A stretch of DNA of 64,000 nucleotides, taken from assembly GCA_038533575.1 (NCBI GenBank), contig JBCAYL010000002.1, positions 62,001 to 126,000 on the forward strand. Reading direction: 5' to 3'. Source of the DNA: Pseudomonadota bacterium (lineage in GTDB: Bacteria; Pseudomonadota; Alphaproteobacteria; Rhodobacterales; Rhodobacteraceae). Below are positions 39,380 through 47,868 of the stretch, piece by piece (position 1 is the first letter of the stretch; every line of letters starts with the position of its first letter). The position numbers and the translations under genes were made by a program. The notes beneath the pieces were generated by a model. It saw only the letters and a program-made list of their open reading frames with translations, made no database searches and was not told the DNA's origin.

Positions 39380-40253
39380 GGCCACCGATGCGTCTCTGCT
39401 TCATGCGCTCCTGGAAGCGGGCCCGGTCTGTCTCGTCATACTCGTCCACGCATTGGTGGCATCGCACGCCTTCGAGGTATTCGGCGCGCTGGGTATCCTC
39501 GGGCGCGAGCGGGCGGCGGCAAGCGTGACAAAGACTGTGAGGACCTTCCCGCAAGCCATGTTGGACACTCACGCGCTTATCAAAGACGAAGCACGCGCCG
39601 CGCCAGGAGCTCTCGGTCTCCGGAATGTCTTCGAGGTATTTCAGAATGCCACCTTCCAGGTGATAGACATCCTTCACTCCCTCCGAGAGCAGATAGTTGG
39701 TGGATTTTTCGCAGCGAATGCCACCGGTGCAGAACATGGCGACGCGCTTTCCCTCGAAACGTTGCCTGTTCGCCTGCCACCATGCAGGGAAGTCGCCAAA
39801 GCTCTTCGTCTGCGGGTCTATCGCCCCCTCGAAGCTACCGATGGCCACTTCGAAATCGTTGCGCGTGTCTATCGTCACCACGTCGGGCGCCTTGATGAGC
39901 GCGTCCCAGTCTTTGGGTGCCACGTAGTGACCTGTTCCGTCCGCAGGCCTCACGTGCGGCTGGCCCATCGTCACGATCTCGCGCTTGATGCGCACCTTGA
40001 GCTTTTTGAACGGTGCCTCTGTGGCCGCGCTTTCCTTCCAGTTCAGATCCTGGCAGCCGGGCAGTGCACGGATTGTCGCGAGCACTGCGTCTATACCGTT
40101 CCTTGTCCCTGCGATGGTGCCGTTGATGCCCTCGGGCGCGAGGAGGATCGTGCCGCGCACGTCCGCGGCTTCGGCAACCTCCACCAGCCCGGGTTTGAGC
40201 GCGGCGGGGTCGTCTAAGGGCGTGAAGTGATAGAGGGCGGCAATGGTGAACAT
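39372..40253 (-). CDS. trhO: tRNA uridine 5-oxyacetic acid synthesis hydroxylase TrhO
   Basis: A 293-residue rhodanese-domain protein. The rhodanese motif MFCTGGIRCEKS carries the catalytic Cys, preceded by TIDTRNDFEVAIG, and a cysteine-rich C-terminal region (LCHACRRPL and RCHQCVDE) matches the YceA/TrhO family. TrhO hydroxylates U34 of some tRNAs to ho5U, a precursor of cmo5U. The ATG at 40253 begins FTIAALYHF, the family start. The frame extends a few codons upstream. Confidence 0.9.
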   Translation of the reverse strand: MFTIAALYHFTPLDDPAALKPGLVEVAEAADVRGTILLAPEGINGTIAGTRNGIDAVLATIRALPGCQDLNWKESAATEAPFKKLKVRIKREIVTMGQPHVRPADGTGHYVAPKDWDALIKAPDVVTIDTRNDFEVAIGSFEGAIDPQTKSFGDFPAWWQANRQRFEGKRVAMFCTGGIRCEKSTNYLLSEGVKDVYHLEGGILKYLEDIPETESSWRGACFVFDKRVSVQHGLREGPHSLCHACRRPLAPEDTQRAEYLEGVRCHQCVDEYDETDRARFQERMKQRRIGGHD

Positions 40254-40306
40254 GCGGCGGCAGATACGCATTTGCCTTCCCGCGCTCAATCCCTACGCTT
40301 TGCGGC

Positions 40307-40978
40307 ATGATCCGAAAGAAGCTCACGAAGGCGAAAGTCAAAGGCGGCGGCGACGGGCGCGCCCGAGCCCAGCTCGAGGCCTACATCACCGCGCAAAAGC
40401 TCGATGAGAAGGCGCTCGAGACCGAGCTTCATTCAGGTGTCGCGGCCACGCGGATCGGGCAAATCGGGCTTGCCACGACAGCCGAGCCTGATGGCCTTGC
40501 ATGTGCGGCCGGGTGCGCGTTTTGCTGCATCCTTCAGGGTGAAGACGGTGGCGTGATCACGGGCGCAGAGGCCAAGGCGCTCCATGCCGCGCTTGCCCCG
40601 CTGCAGGGACACCCCGATGGGCGCGACTGGCATCCGAAGGCCTGTCCATCGCTTGATCCCGAGACCCGCACCTGCCGCGCCTATGCGGCCCGGCCGATGA
40701 TCTGCCGAAGCTATGTCAGCCGGGACGCGGCCGCATGCGAGGAGATCGCCGAGGGCAGGGCTGCCGAGGGCACCGGCACCCGTGCGGCGTATGGCACATA
40801 CTTGACCGTGCATGCGCTCGCGCGCGCGGCTTTGGGCCCCGGCCATGCACCCACCTATGCGCTGCGCAAGGTCGCGGAGGCCGCCGTCGAAGGCGTGCCA
40901 CTCGACGCCGCGCTCAAGGCTGCGCGGCACCGTCCAGCCGAGCTCATCGAAGAGCGCAAGCGCGCGACCCTTGCTTGA
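40307..40978 (+). CDS. YkgJ-family cysteine cluster protein
   Basis: A 223-residue protein with an N-terminal basic region and a cysteine cluster: CAAGCAFCC (about 65-75), ACPSLDPETRTCRAYAARP and ICRSYVSRD. This is the CxxxCxxCC-type pattern of the YkgJ/Fli-B-like family, proposed to bind zinc or an iron-sulfur cluster. The function is unknown. Upstream of pncA by 14 bp on the same strand, so probably co-transcribed. Divergent from trhO. Confidence 0.82.
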   Translation: MIRKKLTKAKVKGGGDGRARAQLEAYITAQKLDEKALETELHSGVAATRIGQIGLATTAEPDGLACAAGCAFCCILQGEDGGVITGAEAKALHAALAPLQGHPDGRDWHPKACPSLDPETRTCRAYAARPMICRSYVSRDAAACEEIAEGRAAEGTGTRAAYGTYLTVHALARAALGPGHAPTYALRKVAEAAVEGVPLDAALKAARHRPAELIEERKRATLA

Positions 40979-40992
40979 AGCGGACCCTTGCC

Positions 40993-41589
40993 ATGACACA
41001 TGCCCTCCTCGTGATCGATGTTCAGAATGATTTTTGCCCCGGCGGTGCGCTCGCAGTGGCCGGGGGTGACGAGATCGTTCCGGGCATCAATGCCCTCATG
41101 GCCGATTTCGAGGCGGTGATCCTGACGCAGGATTGGCATCCGGCAGGCCACTCGTCCTTCGCGTCCAGCCATCCCGGCGCGGAGCCCATGAGCATGATCG
41201 ACATGCCCTATGGGCCGCAGGTCCTTTGGCCCGATCACTGCATTCAGGGAAGTCACGGAGCTGCCTTCCATGCCGACCTCGCCGTGGACCGGGCGGACAT
41301 GATCATCCGGAAGGGCTTCAATCCCGCCATCGACAGCTATTCCGCCATGTTCGAAAATGACCATGAGACGCCGACGGGTCTTGAAGGCTATCTTCGGACG
41401 CGGGGCATCACCGCGCTGACGCTCGTAGGCCTTGCAACCGATTTTTGTGTGAATTTCTCGGCAGTGGATGCGGCAAAAGCCGGCTTCGAGGTCACCTTGC
41501 GCGAAGATCTCACGAGGGCAATCGATCTGGATGGCTCACTTGGCGTAGCCCATCAGGGGATGAAGAAGGCTGGTGTCCGCCTCACATGA
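40993..41589 (+). CDS. pncA: Nicotinamidase
   Basis: A 198-residue isochorismatase-fold amidase. The catalytic triad is visible as Asp9 (VIDVQNDF), Lys107 (IIRKGFN) and Cys152 (LATDFCVNF), and the metal ligands as Asp47/His49 (QDWHP) and His82 (PDHCIQG). It converts nicotinamide to nicotinate in NAD salvage; pncB for the next step lies 0.6 kb downstream. The ATG at 40993 starts the conserved MTHALLVIDVQ. Overlaps a convergent gene by 8 bp. Confidence 0.93.
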   Translation: MTHALLVIDVQNDFCPGGALAVAGGDEIVPGINALMADFEAVILTQDWHPAGHSSFASSHPGAEPMSMIDMPYGPQVLWPDHCIQGSHGAAFHADLAVDRADMIIRKGFNPAIDSYSAMFENDHETPTGLEGYLRTRGITALTLVGLATDFCVNFSAVDAAKAGFEVTLREDLTRAIDLDGSLGVAHQGMKKAGVRLT

Positions 41590-42031
41590 GGCCGGAAAAC
41601 CCGGCGAGGTATCCAGCAAATGCCATGATCCCGAAGGCAACACCGACCTTCATGGGCGTCCGCTCCGGCGCAGCGGGTATTGCCACGATAGGGCCAAAAG
41701 GCTGCGCGGTGGCGACGGCCTTAGCGAGCTCAGAGATGTCGAACTCCGTGGTGTGGTCGCGCCGGGGCGTTTCGTCATCGTCGCGCATCGCAGCGTCCAA
41801 GCACGCGGCGACATATTCGCGAGCGCCGGCATCCCGATACGCATAGTGCCCCGCTGGGACGTTCGATGAGGAGGGCTCCAAAGAAATTCCCGCGTCTTCC
41901 AAGAGTGCGCCGATCCGCGGATCGGCATCCCGTGCCGCCTGTGCGGTGGCCGGATCCCGGAACGCCGCCACGAAGAGGCCGAGGCTCTCTTTGTCTTCTG
42001 GAAGGATGTCGATATCGTAGTTCAAAGCCAT
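41582..42031 (-). CDS. Hypothetical protein with C-terminal membrane anchor
   Basis: A protein of about 149 residues starting MALNYDIDILPEDKES, with a soluble body and one hydrophobic segment at the C-terminus (VGVAFGIMAFAGYLAGFSGL). The body has no motif I recognise. The start at 42031 is a choice; the frame is open to an ATG at 42058. It sits inside the pncA-pncB stretch but on the opposite strand, overlapping the end of pncA by 8 bp. Confidence 0.6.
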   Translation of the reverse strand: MALNYDIDILPEDKESLGLFVAAFRDPATAQAARDADPRIGALLEDAGISLEPSSSNVPAGHYAYRDAGAREYVAACLDAAMRDDDETPRRDHTTEFDISELAKAVATAQPFGPIVAIPAAPERTPMKVGVAFGIMAFAGYLAGFSGLM

Positions 42032-42180
42032 GGGCTCATATCCGAACTGCCACCACAATCAACTCAACCTTGCATTGAATTGTGGGCGGATTGGGACGTC
42101 TTCATGGAATGTTAACGGAAAGACCTTGCCCCTTCTGGACGGGAGCGCTTTGATCCTCACCGTCGAGCTGGGAGGCCCTG

Positions 42181-43473
42181 ATGGTCGATATCGCCACGCG
42201 TGTGTGGAACCACAAATGGAAGATCGACCCCATCGTAAGGTCGCTCATCGACACGGATTTCTACAAGTTGCTCATGTGCCAGTCCGTATTCCGGAACCGT
42301 CCGGAGACGCAGGTCACATTCTCTCTCATCAACCGCTCCAAGGACATCAAGCTCGCGGAGTTGATCGACGAGGGTGAGCTCAGAGAGCAGCTCGATCATA
42401 TCCGCTCGCTCAGCTTGAGCCGGGGCGAAAGTACGTGGCTGCGCGGCAATACATTCTACGGCAAACGGCAGATGTTTCGCCCCGACTTCATGGAGTGGTT
42501 CGAGGGGCTCAAGCTCCCGGCGTACCACCTGGAAAAGCGGGACGGACAGTACGAGCTCACCTTCGAGGGCTCTTGGCCGGAGGTCATGCTCTGGGAAATC
42601 CCGGCGCTCTCGGTGCTGATGGAGCTGCGCGGGCGGGCCGTCGTCAATGCCATGGGCCGCTTTGAATTGCAGGTGCTGTACGCTCGCGCCATGGCGAAGC
42701 TTTGGGAGAAGATCGAGCGCCTGCGTGCGCTCGATGGTCTCCTGATCGCGGATTTCGGGACACGTCGCCGCCATTCGTATCTCTGGCAGGACTGGGCGGT
42801 GCAGGCCATGATCGAGGGGCTAGGCCCGCGCTTCATCGGAACCTCGAATTGCCTCATCGCGATGCAGAGGGAGGTCGAGGCCATCGGGACAAACGCGCAC
42901 GAGCTGCCCATGGTCTATGCCGCCCTCGCGCGGGATGATGACGGACTCGCCCGGGCGCCTTACGAGGTGCTGGCGGATTGGCACGAAGAGCATGATGGCA
43001 ATCTGCGCATCATCCTTCCGGATACCTATGGGAGCGAGGGCTTCCTCGAACGCGCGCCGGACTGGCTCGCACGTTGGACCGGGATCCGCATTGACTCAGG
43101 CAAGCCGGAAGAGGGCGCGGAGACCGCGATCCGCTGGTGGAAAGAGCGCGGAGAAGATCCCACGGAGAAGCTCATCATCTTCTCCGACGGGCTGGATGTG
43201 GAGAAGATCGAGGCGCTTCACACGCAGTTTGCGGGGCGTGTTAGGGTCTCTTTCGGTTGGGGAACCCTTCTCACGAACGATTTCCGCGGCTTGACCCCCG
43301 GCGATAGCCTCGCGCCGTTTTCGCTCGTCTGCAAAGCGGTGTCAGCGGATGGCCGCGCCACGGTGAAGCTCTCCGACAACCCCAACAAAGCCATGGGGCC
43401 GAAGGATGAAATCGAGCGGTACAAGCGAGTCTTCGGCGTGGGCCAGCAGGAAAAACTCGAGGTCGTCGTCTAG
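42181..43473 (+). CDS. pncB: Nicotinate phosphoribosyltransferase
   Basis: A 430-residue enzyme that makes nicotinate mononucleotide from nicotinate and PRPP. Family blocks are SLIDTDFYKLLMCQSVF at the N-terminus, RRRHSYLWQDW, GTSNCLIA, the KLIIFSDGLDVEKI region and FGWGTLLTNDF near the PRPP site. The length is typical of the bacterial PncB type. With pncA it forms an NAD salvage pair. Convergent with the kinase gene (4-nt overlap). Confidence 0.95.
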   Translation: MVDIATRVWNHKWKIDPIVRSLIDTDFYKLLMCQSVFRNRPETQVTFSLINRSKDIKLAELIDEGELREQLDHIRSLSLSRGESTWLRGNTFYGKRQMFRPDFMEWFEGLKLPAYHLEKRDGQYELTFEGSWPEVMLWEIPALSVLMELRGRAVVNAMGRFELQVLYARAMAKLWEKIERLRALDGLLIADFGTRRRHSYLWQDWAVQAMIEGLGPRFIGTSNCLIAMQREVEAIGTNAHELPMVYAALARDDDGLARAPYEVLADWHEEHDGNLRIILPDTYGSEGFLERAPDWLARWTGIRIDSGKPEEGAETAIRWWKERGEDPTEKLIIFSDGLDVEKIEALHTQFAGRVRVSFGWGTLLTNDFRGLTPGDSLAPFSLVCKAVSADGRATVKLSDNPNKAMGPKDEIERYKRVFGVGQQEKLEVVV

Positions 43474-44405
43474 CTCTCACCCATCCAGTGGTGGACCGCC
43501 GCGAGCGCCCGATCTGCCAGGGCGCGCTGCTCCGCTTCGGCCCTCGCTGCACGCGAGATGGCCCAGCCGCAGCTGGCGAGCGCGCGCAGCATCGTGAAAA
43601 AGCGCAGCCGCTCAAGGGTCGGCGGTATCCTCAGCGTGCCATAGCCCGCCAAAAGCGCGTCCTGCAGCAAGGGCAGCTTGGGATGGGAAAGATGCTGAAC
43701 CATCGCGGTGCCGAGGTCGTAGGCGCGGTATCCAAAGCCCGCATCGTCGAAATCGATCAGCGCGAGACCCGCGGGCGTGGCGAGGATGTTCTCCTGAAGG
43801 CAGTCGGCGTGGATGAGGCCCGCATCAACGGCGTCCATGTCCACGAGTTCGTCATAGGCCTGGGCTTTCACCTGCAAGAGGAGCTCCTGTTCAGACCCAT
43901 CGAGCGTCGGATTCTCCCAAAAACGCCCCCATAGCGGCTCTTCGCCCAAGAGCGCATCCGCGTCCCATGCAGGGCGCTGGATATCGTCTGTCTCGACGGC
44001 ATCGGTTGCATCGTGGAATGCAGCGATCAGCGCACCGACGGCTGCGTAGAGCGCGCGAAGCTCTTCATCCGTGCCCGGTAACTCCCGGCCTCCTGCTCCG
44101 GTGGCGCGCCCCTCGAGCCACGTGACCGCGCTGGCATACTGACCGCCATGTACCGCCTTGAGGAATGTCTGATCCCCAGATGCCACGGGCCGCGGGCAGG
44201 GGAAGCCAAGATCAGCGAGGCGAGACATCCAGCGCAGCTCGCTCTCGATCGCCATGCGGCTTTGATACCCGGCACGATGAACACGCAAAGCAAGCTTTTG
44301 ACCGTCAATTGTGCAGTAGTAGACCCTGTTTTCTCGTGCAGCGACGAGTGCCGGAGCGTCTTCCACATTGCCCCAAAGTCGGGCGACATCAGCTAGATCG
44401 GACAT
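43470..44405 (-). CDS. Phosphotransferase-family kinase (hydroxylysine/homoserine kinase type)
   Basis: A 311-residue aminoglycoside-phosphotransferase-fold kinase with the catalytic loop GLIHADCLQENIL and metal Asp in ALIDFDDAGFG. Its ATG lies 13 nt inside the end of the class III aminotransferase-like gene, so they are translationally linked. In animals the paired enzymes AGPHD1 (hydroxylysine kinase) and AGXT2L (phospho-lyase) degrade hydroxylysine or phosphoethanolamine. The pair here suggests the same logic: phosphorylate a hydroxy-amine, then eliminate phosphate and ammonia. The substrate is inferred. Confidence 0.85.
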   Translation of the reverse strand: MSDLADVARLWGNVEDAPALVAARENRVYYCTIDGQKLALRVHRAGYQSRMAIESELRWMSRLADLGFPCPRPVASGDQTFLKAVHGGQYASAVTWLEGRATGAGGRELPGTDEELRALYAAVGALIAAFHDATDAVETDDIQRPAWDADALLGEEPLWGRFWENPTLDGSEQELLLQVKAQAYDELVDMDAVDAGLIHADCLQENILATPAGLALIDFDDAGFGYRAYDLGTAMVQHLSHPKLPLLQDALLAGYGTLRIPPTLERLRFFTMLRALASCGWAISRAARAEAEQRALADRALAAVHHWMGES

Positions 44406-45652
44406 GTGGCGAGCGCCTTCTTCAGTGTCGTCATGAGGTGGTCCAAATGGCCCTCGCCAAAGGGCATGGGCGGGCGCAGCTTGAGGATGTTGCGATCCGG
44501 CCCGATCGTGCCAAGGAGTACCCCCTGCCTCCGCAGCTCCTCCATGAGCCAGACCGCGAGCTCTGGCACAGGCTCGTTGTCCCGGGTCAGCTCGACCGCG
44601 TAGAAGTGACCGCGGCCGCGTATATTTGCCTCCGCACGAAAGTCAGCGGACCGGAGCGCGTCAACGACGATCGATGACATCCGCGCGGCATGGGCTGTCA
44701 GTCCGTCGTCTTCGATCACGTCCAGCGTTGTAGAAGCGGCCGCAGCGCTCACCGGGTTCCCACCGAAGGTGTTGAAATAGCCGAACGCCTCTCGGAAGGC
44801 TGCCATAATCTCTGGGCGGGCAAGACAGGCTGCCACCGGATGACCGTTGCCCATGGGTTTGCCGAGCGTGGTGATATCGGCCCTGAGATCCATCCAACCT
44901 TGCGCCCAAAGATGTCGCCCGGTTCTGCCAAATCCCGACTGCACCTCGTCCGCGATGATGAGCCCGCCCGCATCTCGCACAACGGAAACGGTCGGGGCGA
45001 GAAAGTCATCGGGAAGGTCGGGGAGCCCTTCATTCGCGAATATCGGGCAGACCATGATGCCCGCAAAGCCCGCCCCGTTGGCCTCGAGCGCCTCGATGGC
45101 CGTGCGGACGCTCTCGGCAAAAGCTCTGCCCTGGCCTTCAGGCGTCCCTCCGAGCGGGGCGAGGGTGTGCGGGGCGGGGACAAAGCGCACGTGGTCTCCG
45201 TAGCCGCCTATGGGCGGGCGGCGCGTGCTGAGCTGGGAGACCGCTGCCGTGTTTCCATGGTATGTGGCGTCCGTCGCGATGAACCCGCGTTTCCCCGTGG
45301 CCGCCTGCGCCATACGGAGGGCAATGTCATTCGCCTCGGACCCAGTGCAGACGAGGATCGCCTGATGGTCCGTCTCGAACGTCGCGACAAGCCGCTCGAC
45401 ATAGCTCACCATCCCTTCGTGTAGGTAGCGGGAATGCGTGTTGAGCGTCGCTGCTTGCCGTGAAATCGCGTCCACGACGCGCGGGTGGCAATGACCGACA
45501 TGGGCCACGTTATTGTAGCAGTCGAGGTATCGCTTACCGTCCGCATCCCAGAGCCAGCAGCCTTCTCCCCTCACGATATGGACGGGGTCGGCGTAGAATG
45601 TCGGCATGTTCGGGCCCAGCACGCGTGTCCGTCGCGCGAGGAGGTCACTCAT
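44393..45652 (-). CDS. Class III aminotransferase-like phospho-lyase (AGXT2L type)
   Basis: A 419-residue PLP enzyme of fold type I. The block YLDCYNNVAHVGHCHPRVV and the PLP-lysine region TLGKPMGNGHPVAACLA are closer to ethanolamine-phosphate and phosphohydroxylysine phospho-lyases than to ordinary omega-aminotransferases. The PLP Asp is in IIADEVQSGFGR. The predicted reaction removes phosphate and ammonia from a phosphorylated amino alcohol to give an aldehyde. It overlaps arfB by 8 bp upstream and the kinase by 13 bp downstream. A true aminotransferase cannot be excluded. Confidence 0.85.
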   Translation of the reverse strand: MSDLLARRTRVLGPNMPTFYADPVHIVRGEGCWLWDADGKRYLDCYNNVAHVGHCHPRVVDAISRQAATLNTHSRYLHEGMVSYVERLVATFETDHQAILVCTGSEANDIALRMAQAATGKRGFIATDATYHGNTAAVSQLSTRRPPIGGYGDHVRFVPAPHTLAPLGGTPEGQGRAFAESVRTAIEALEANGAGFAGIMVCPIFANEGLPDLPDDFLAPTVSVVRDAGGLIIADEVQSGFGRTGRHLWAQGWMDLRADITTLGKPMGNGHPVAACLARPEIMAAFREAFGYFNTFGGNPVSAAAASTTLDVIEDDGLTAHAARMSSIVVDALRSADFRAEANIRGRGHFYAVELTRDNEPVPELAVWLMEELRRQGVLLGTIGPDRNILKLRPPMPFGEGHLDHLMTTLKKALATCPI

Positions 45653-46067
45653 TGGGTGACACCCTTCCCCGAAGCGCCTTCTTTTCCGCGGTCAGCGCCT
45701 TCGCTTTCAGGCGCCGCTTCTTTGATGCCAAGGTGGGCCGCGTCGGAATCCTGCGCTTCGGTTTTTCGAGCGCCTTCTGGATCAGGTCCTTGAGCCTCTC
45801 CCGCGCGATTTCTCGATTGCGCGCCTGGCTGCGTGTCTCCTGGACCTGCACGATGAGCGCGCCGTCTTGCGTCCAGCGTCGTCCCGCGAGCCGTCTCAGC
45901 CGCCGCTTCACCGGGTCCGGAAGATGGGGAGACCGCTCAGCTTCGAAGCGCAGTTCCACGGCCGTATTGACCTTGTTCACGTTCTGCCCGCCCGGACCGC
46001 TGGAGCGGGCGAAGGTCTCCACCATCTCCCAGTCCTCGATCGTGATGTCCCGGCTGATCTGCAGCAT
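45645..46067 (-). CDS. arfB: Alternative ribosome-rescue factor ArfB
   Basis: A 140-residue peptidyl-tRNA hydrolase of the release-factor family, with the GGQ motif in SSGPGGQNVNKVNTAVELRF near residues 24-34 and the basic C-terminal tail rich in Lys and Arg that reaches into the empty mRNA channel of a stalled ribosome. It rescues ribosomes stuck on truncated mRNA. The stop overlaps the start of the phospho-lyase gene by 8 bp, an odd but clear arrangement. Confidence 0.94.
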   Translation of the reverse strand: MLQISRDITIEDWEMVETFARSSGPGGQNVNKVNTAVELRFEAERSPHLPDPVKRRLRRLAGRRWTQDGALIVQVQETRSQARNREIARERLKDLIQKALEKPKRRIPTRPTLASKKRRLKAKALTAEKKALRGRVSPNE

Positions 46068-46156
46068 GGCCGCACCCTAACCTTGCCCCGTGCCGGTGGA
46101 AACCGGCTTGCGGCGGCAGCGCGGCTCCCGCAGGCTTGCGAGGAAGGAGGCTCATC

Positions 46157-46840
46157 ATGCTCAGATCCACAGTCAACGAGATCATCGCCGAGTCGAATGC
46201 GTTCATCCGGTCCCATGGCGTGCACCTGCCGCCCTTCGCCTATCTCTCTCCGGCAGAGCTCAAGGCCCACGTCGCCCACGCCCCCTCGATCCGGGAGCGT
46301 TTCCTCGGTTGGGACATCACGGATTATGGAGAGGGGAAATTCGAAGAGCTCGGTCTTTTCCTCTTCACCACGCGCAACGGGCTCCAATCCAACATTCAAA
46401 GTGGGCGTGGCATGCTCTACGCCGAGAAGGTGATGATCGCGGGGGAGCACCAGATCAGCCCCATGCATCGCCATGTCACCAAGACAGAAGACATCATCAA
46501 TCGCGGCGGGGGGGATCTCGTGCTCGAGCTCTTCAAGGATGACGGCGCGGGCCAGGTGGACGAAGGCGCCCCGGTCGAGGTCGTGAGCGATGGGCGTCAG
46601 CTGTCGTTGGCCGGGGGCGCGCACCTGCGCCTGAAACCGGGCGAGTCAGTAACGCTCGAGCCGCATACATGGCACGCCTTCTGGGGAGATGGTGGCAAGG
46701 TGCTGATCGTCGAGGTGTCGAACGTGAACAATGATCGAACGGACAACATTTTTCGCGCCCCGATAGGACGCTTTTCGACAGTTAAAGAGGACACCGATCC
46801 TTCCCACCTCCTCGTCTCGGACTATGACACTTGGCTATGA
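46157..46840 (+). CDS. D-lyxose/D-mannose ketol-isomerase (cupin)
   Basis: A 227-residue cupin-fold sugar isomerase. The metal site is visible in HQISPMHRHVTKTEDI (two His and a Glu), and the C-terminal His lies in LEPHTWHAFWG. The family comprises D-lyxose isomerase (e.g. the E. coli O157 enzyme EcSI) acting on lyxose/xylulose or mannose/fructose. The ATG has AAGGAGG upstream. The stop overlaps the aldo/keto reductase start (ATGA). The true substrate is not known. Confidence 0.85.
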   Translation: MLRSTVNEIIAESNAFIRSHGVHLPPFAYLSPAELKAHVAHAPSIRERFLGWDITDYGEGKFEELGLFLFTTRNGLQSNIQSGRGMLYAEKVMIAGEHQISPMHRHVTKTEDIINRGGGDLVLELFKDDGAGQVDEGAPVEVVSDGRQLSLAGGAHLRLKPGESVTLEPHTWHAFWGDGGKVLIVEVSNVNNDRTDNIFRAPIGRFSTVKEDTDPSHLLVSDYDTWL

Positions 46841-47868
46841 CCTACACGCCTTCCCCCGACCGCTACGACACGATGGTCTATCGCAAATGCGGTAGGTCCG
46901 GCCTGAAACTTCCCGCCGTCTCCCTCGGTCTATGGCACAACTTCGGAGAGGACACGCCCGACGCGGTGAAGCGCGACATGTGCCGCACGGCCTTCGACGC
47001 CGGCATCACGCATTTCGATCTCGCCAACAATTACGGCCCGCCAGCAGGGTCGGCGGAGGAATTCTTCGGGCGCTTCCTCGCCACCGATTTCCGGGGCTAC
47101 CGGGACGAGCTTATCATCTCTTCCAAGGCCGGGTATGACATGTGGCCAGGGCCTTACGGAGAGTGGGGCAGCCGCAAATACGTGATCGCTTCTTGCGATC
47201 AGTCGCTGAAGCGCATGGGCCTCGATTACGTCGACATATTCTATTCTCACCGCTTCGATCCCGAGACACCTCTCGAAGAGACCATGGGCGCGCTCGATCA
47301 GATCGTGCGCTCAGGCAAGGCTCTCTACGCCGGGATCTCGAGCTACAACTCGCAGCGCACGCGCGAGGCCGTGGCGATCCTCGAAGAGCTGGGCACGCCC
47401 TGCCTCATCCATCAGCCGTCCTACAACATGCTCAATCGGTGGGTTGAGACGGACGGGCTGAAAGACACGCTCCACGAGCTGGGCGTCGGCTCCATTGCCT
47501 TCACGCCGCTCGCGCAGGGCCTGCTGACCAAGAAGTATCTGAACGGGATCCCAGAGGGGAGCCGGGCGACGCAGGGCAAATCGCTCGACCCGGAAACGTA
47601 TACCGACAGCGTTCGGGACAGTATTCGTGCGCTCACGTCGATCGCGGAAGCGCGAGGGCAGTCCCTGGCGCAGATGGCGATTGCGTGGGTCCTGCGCGAC
47701 GGGGGGATCACGACCGCGCTCATCGGTGCCTCGAAGCCCGAGCAAATCACGGAATGCGTGGGTGCCGTGGGCAACCTCGAATTCACGGCGGAGGAGCTCG
47801 CCGAGATCGACAAGGTGGCCAAGGATCAACCCATCAACCTGTGGGCGCGCTCGTCAGAGACGGAATGA
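46837..47868 (+). CDS. Aldo/keto reductase (L-glyceraldehyde-3-phosphate reductase type)
   Basis: A 343-residue AKR with the catalytic set Asp/Tyr (FDLANNYGPP), Lys (IISSKAGYDM) and His (DIFYSHRFD). The block GPPAGSAEEFFGRFL and the C-terminal QPINLWARSSE are typical of the YghZ/Gpr type, which reduces L-glyceraldehyde 3-phosphate and related aldehydes with NADPH. Co-translated with the isomerase, so it likely serves the same sugar route. Ends flush against the convergent aminotransferase gene. Confidence 0.88.
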   Translation: MTYTPSPDRYDTMVYRKCGRSGLKLPAVSLGLWHNFGEDTPDAVKRDMCRTAFDAGITHFDLANNYGPPAGSAEEFFGRFLATDFRGYRDELIISSKAGYDMWPGPYGEWGSRKYVIASCDQSLKRMGLDYVDIFYSHRFDPETPLEETMGALDQIVRSGKALYAGISSYNSQRTREAVAILEELGTPCLIHQPSYNMLNRWVETDGLKDTLHELGVGSIAFTPLAQGLLTKKYLNGIPEGSRATQGKSLDPETYTDSVRDSIRALTSIAEARGQSLAQMAIAWVLRDGGITTALIGASKPEQITECVGAVGNLEFTAEELAEIDKVAKDQPINLWARSSETE

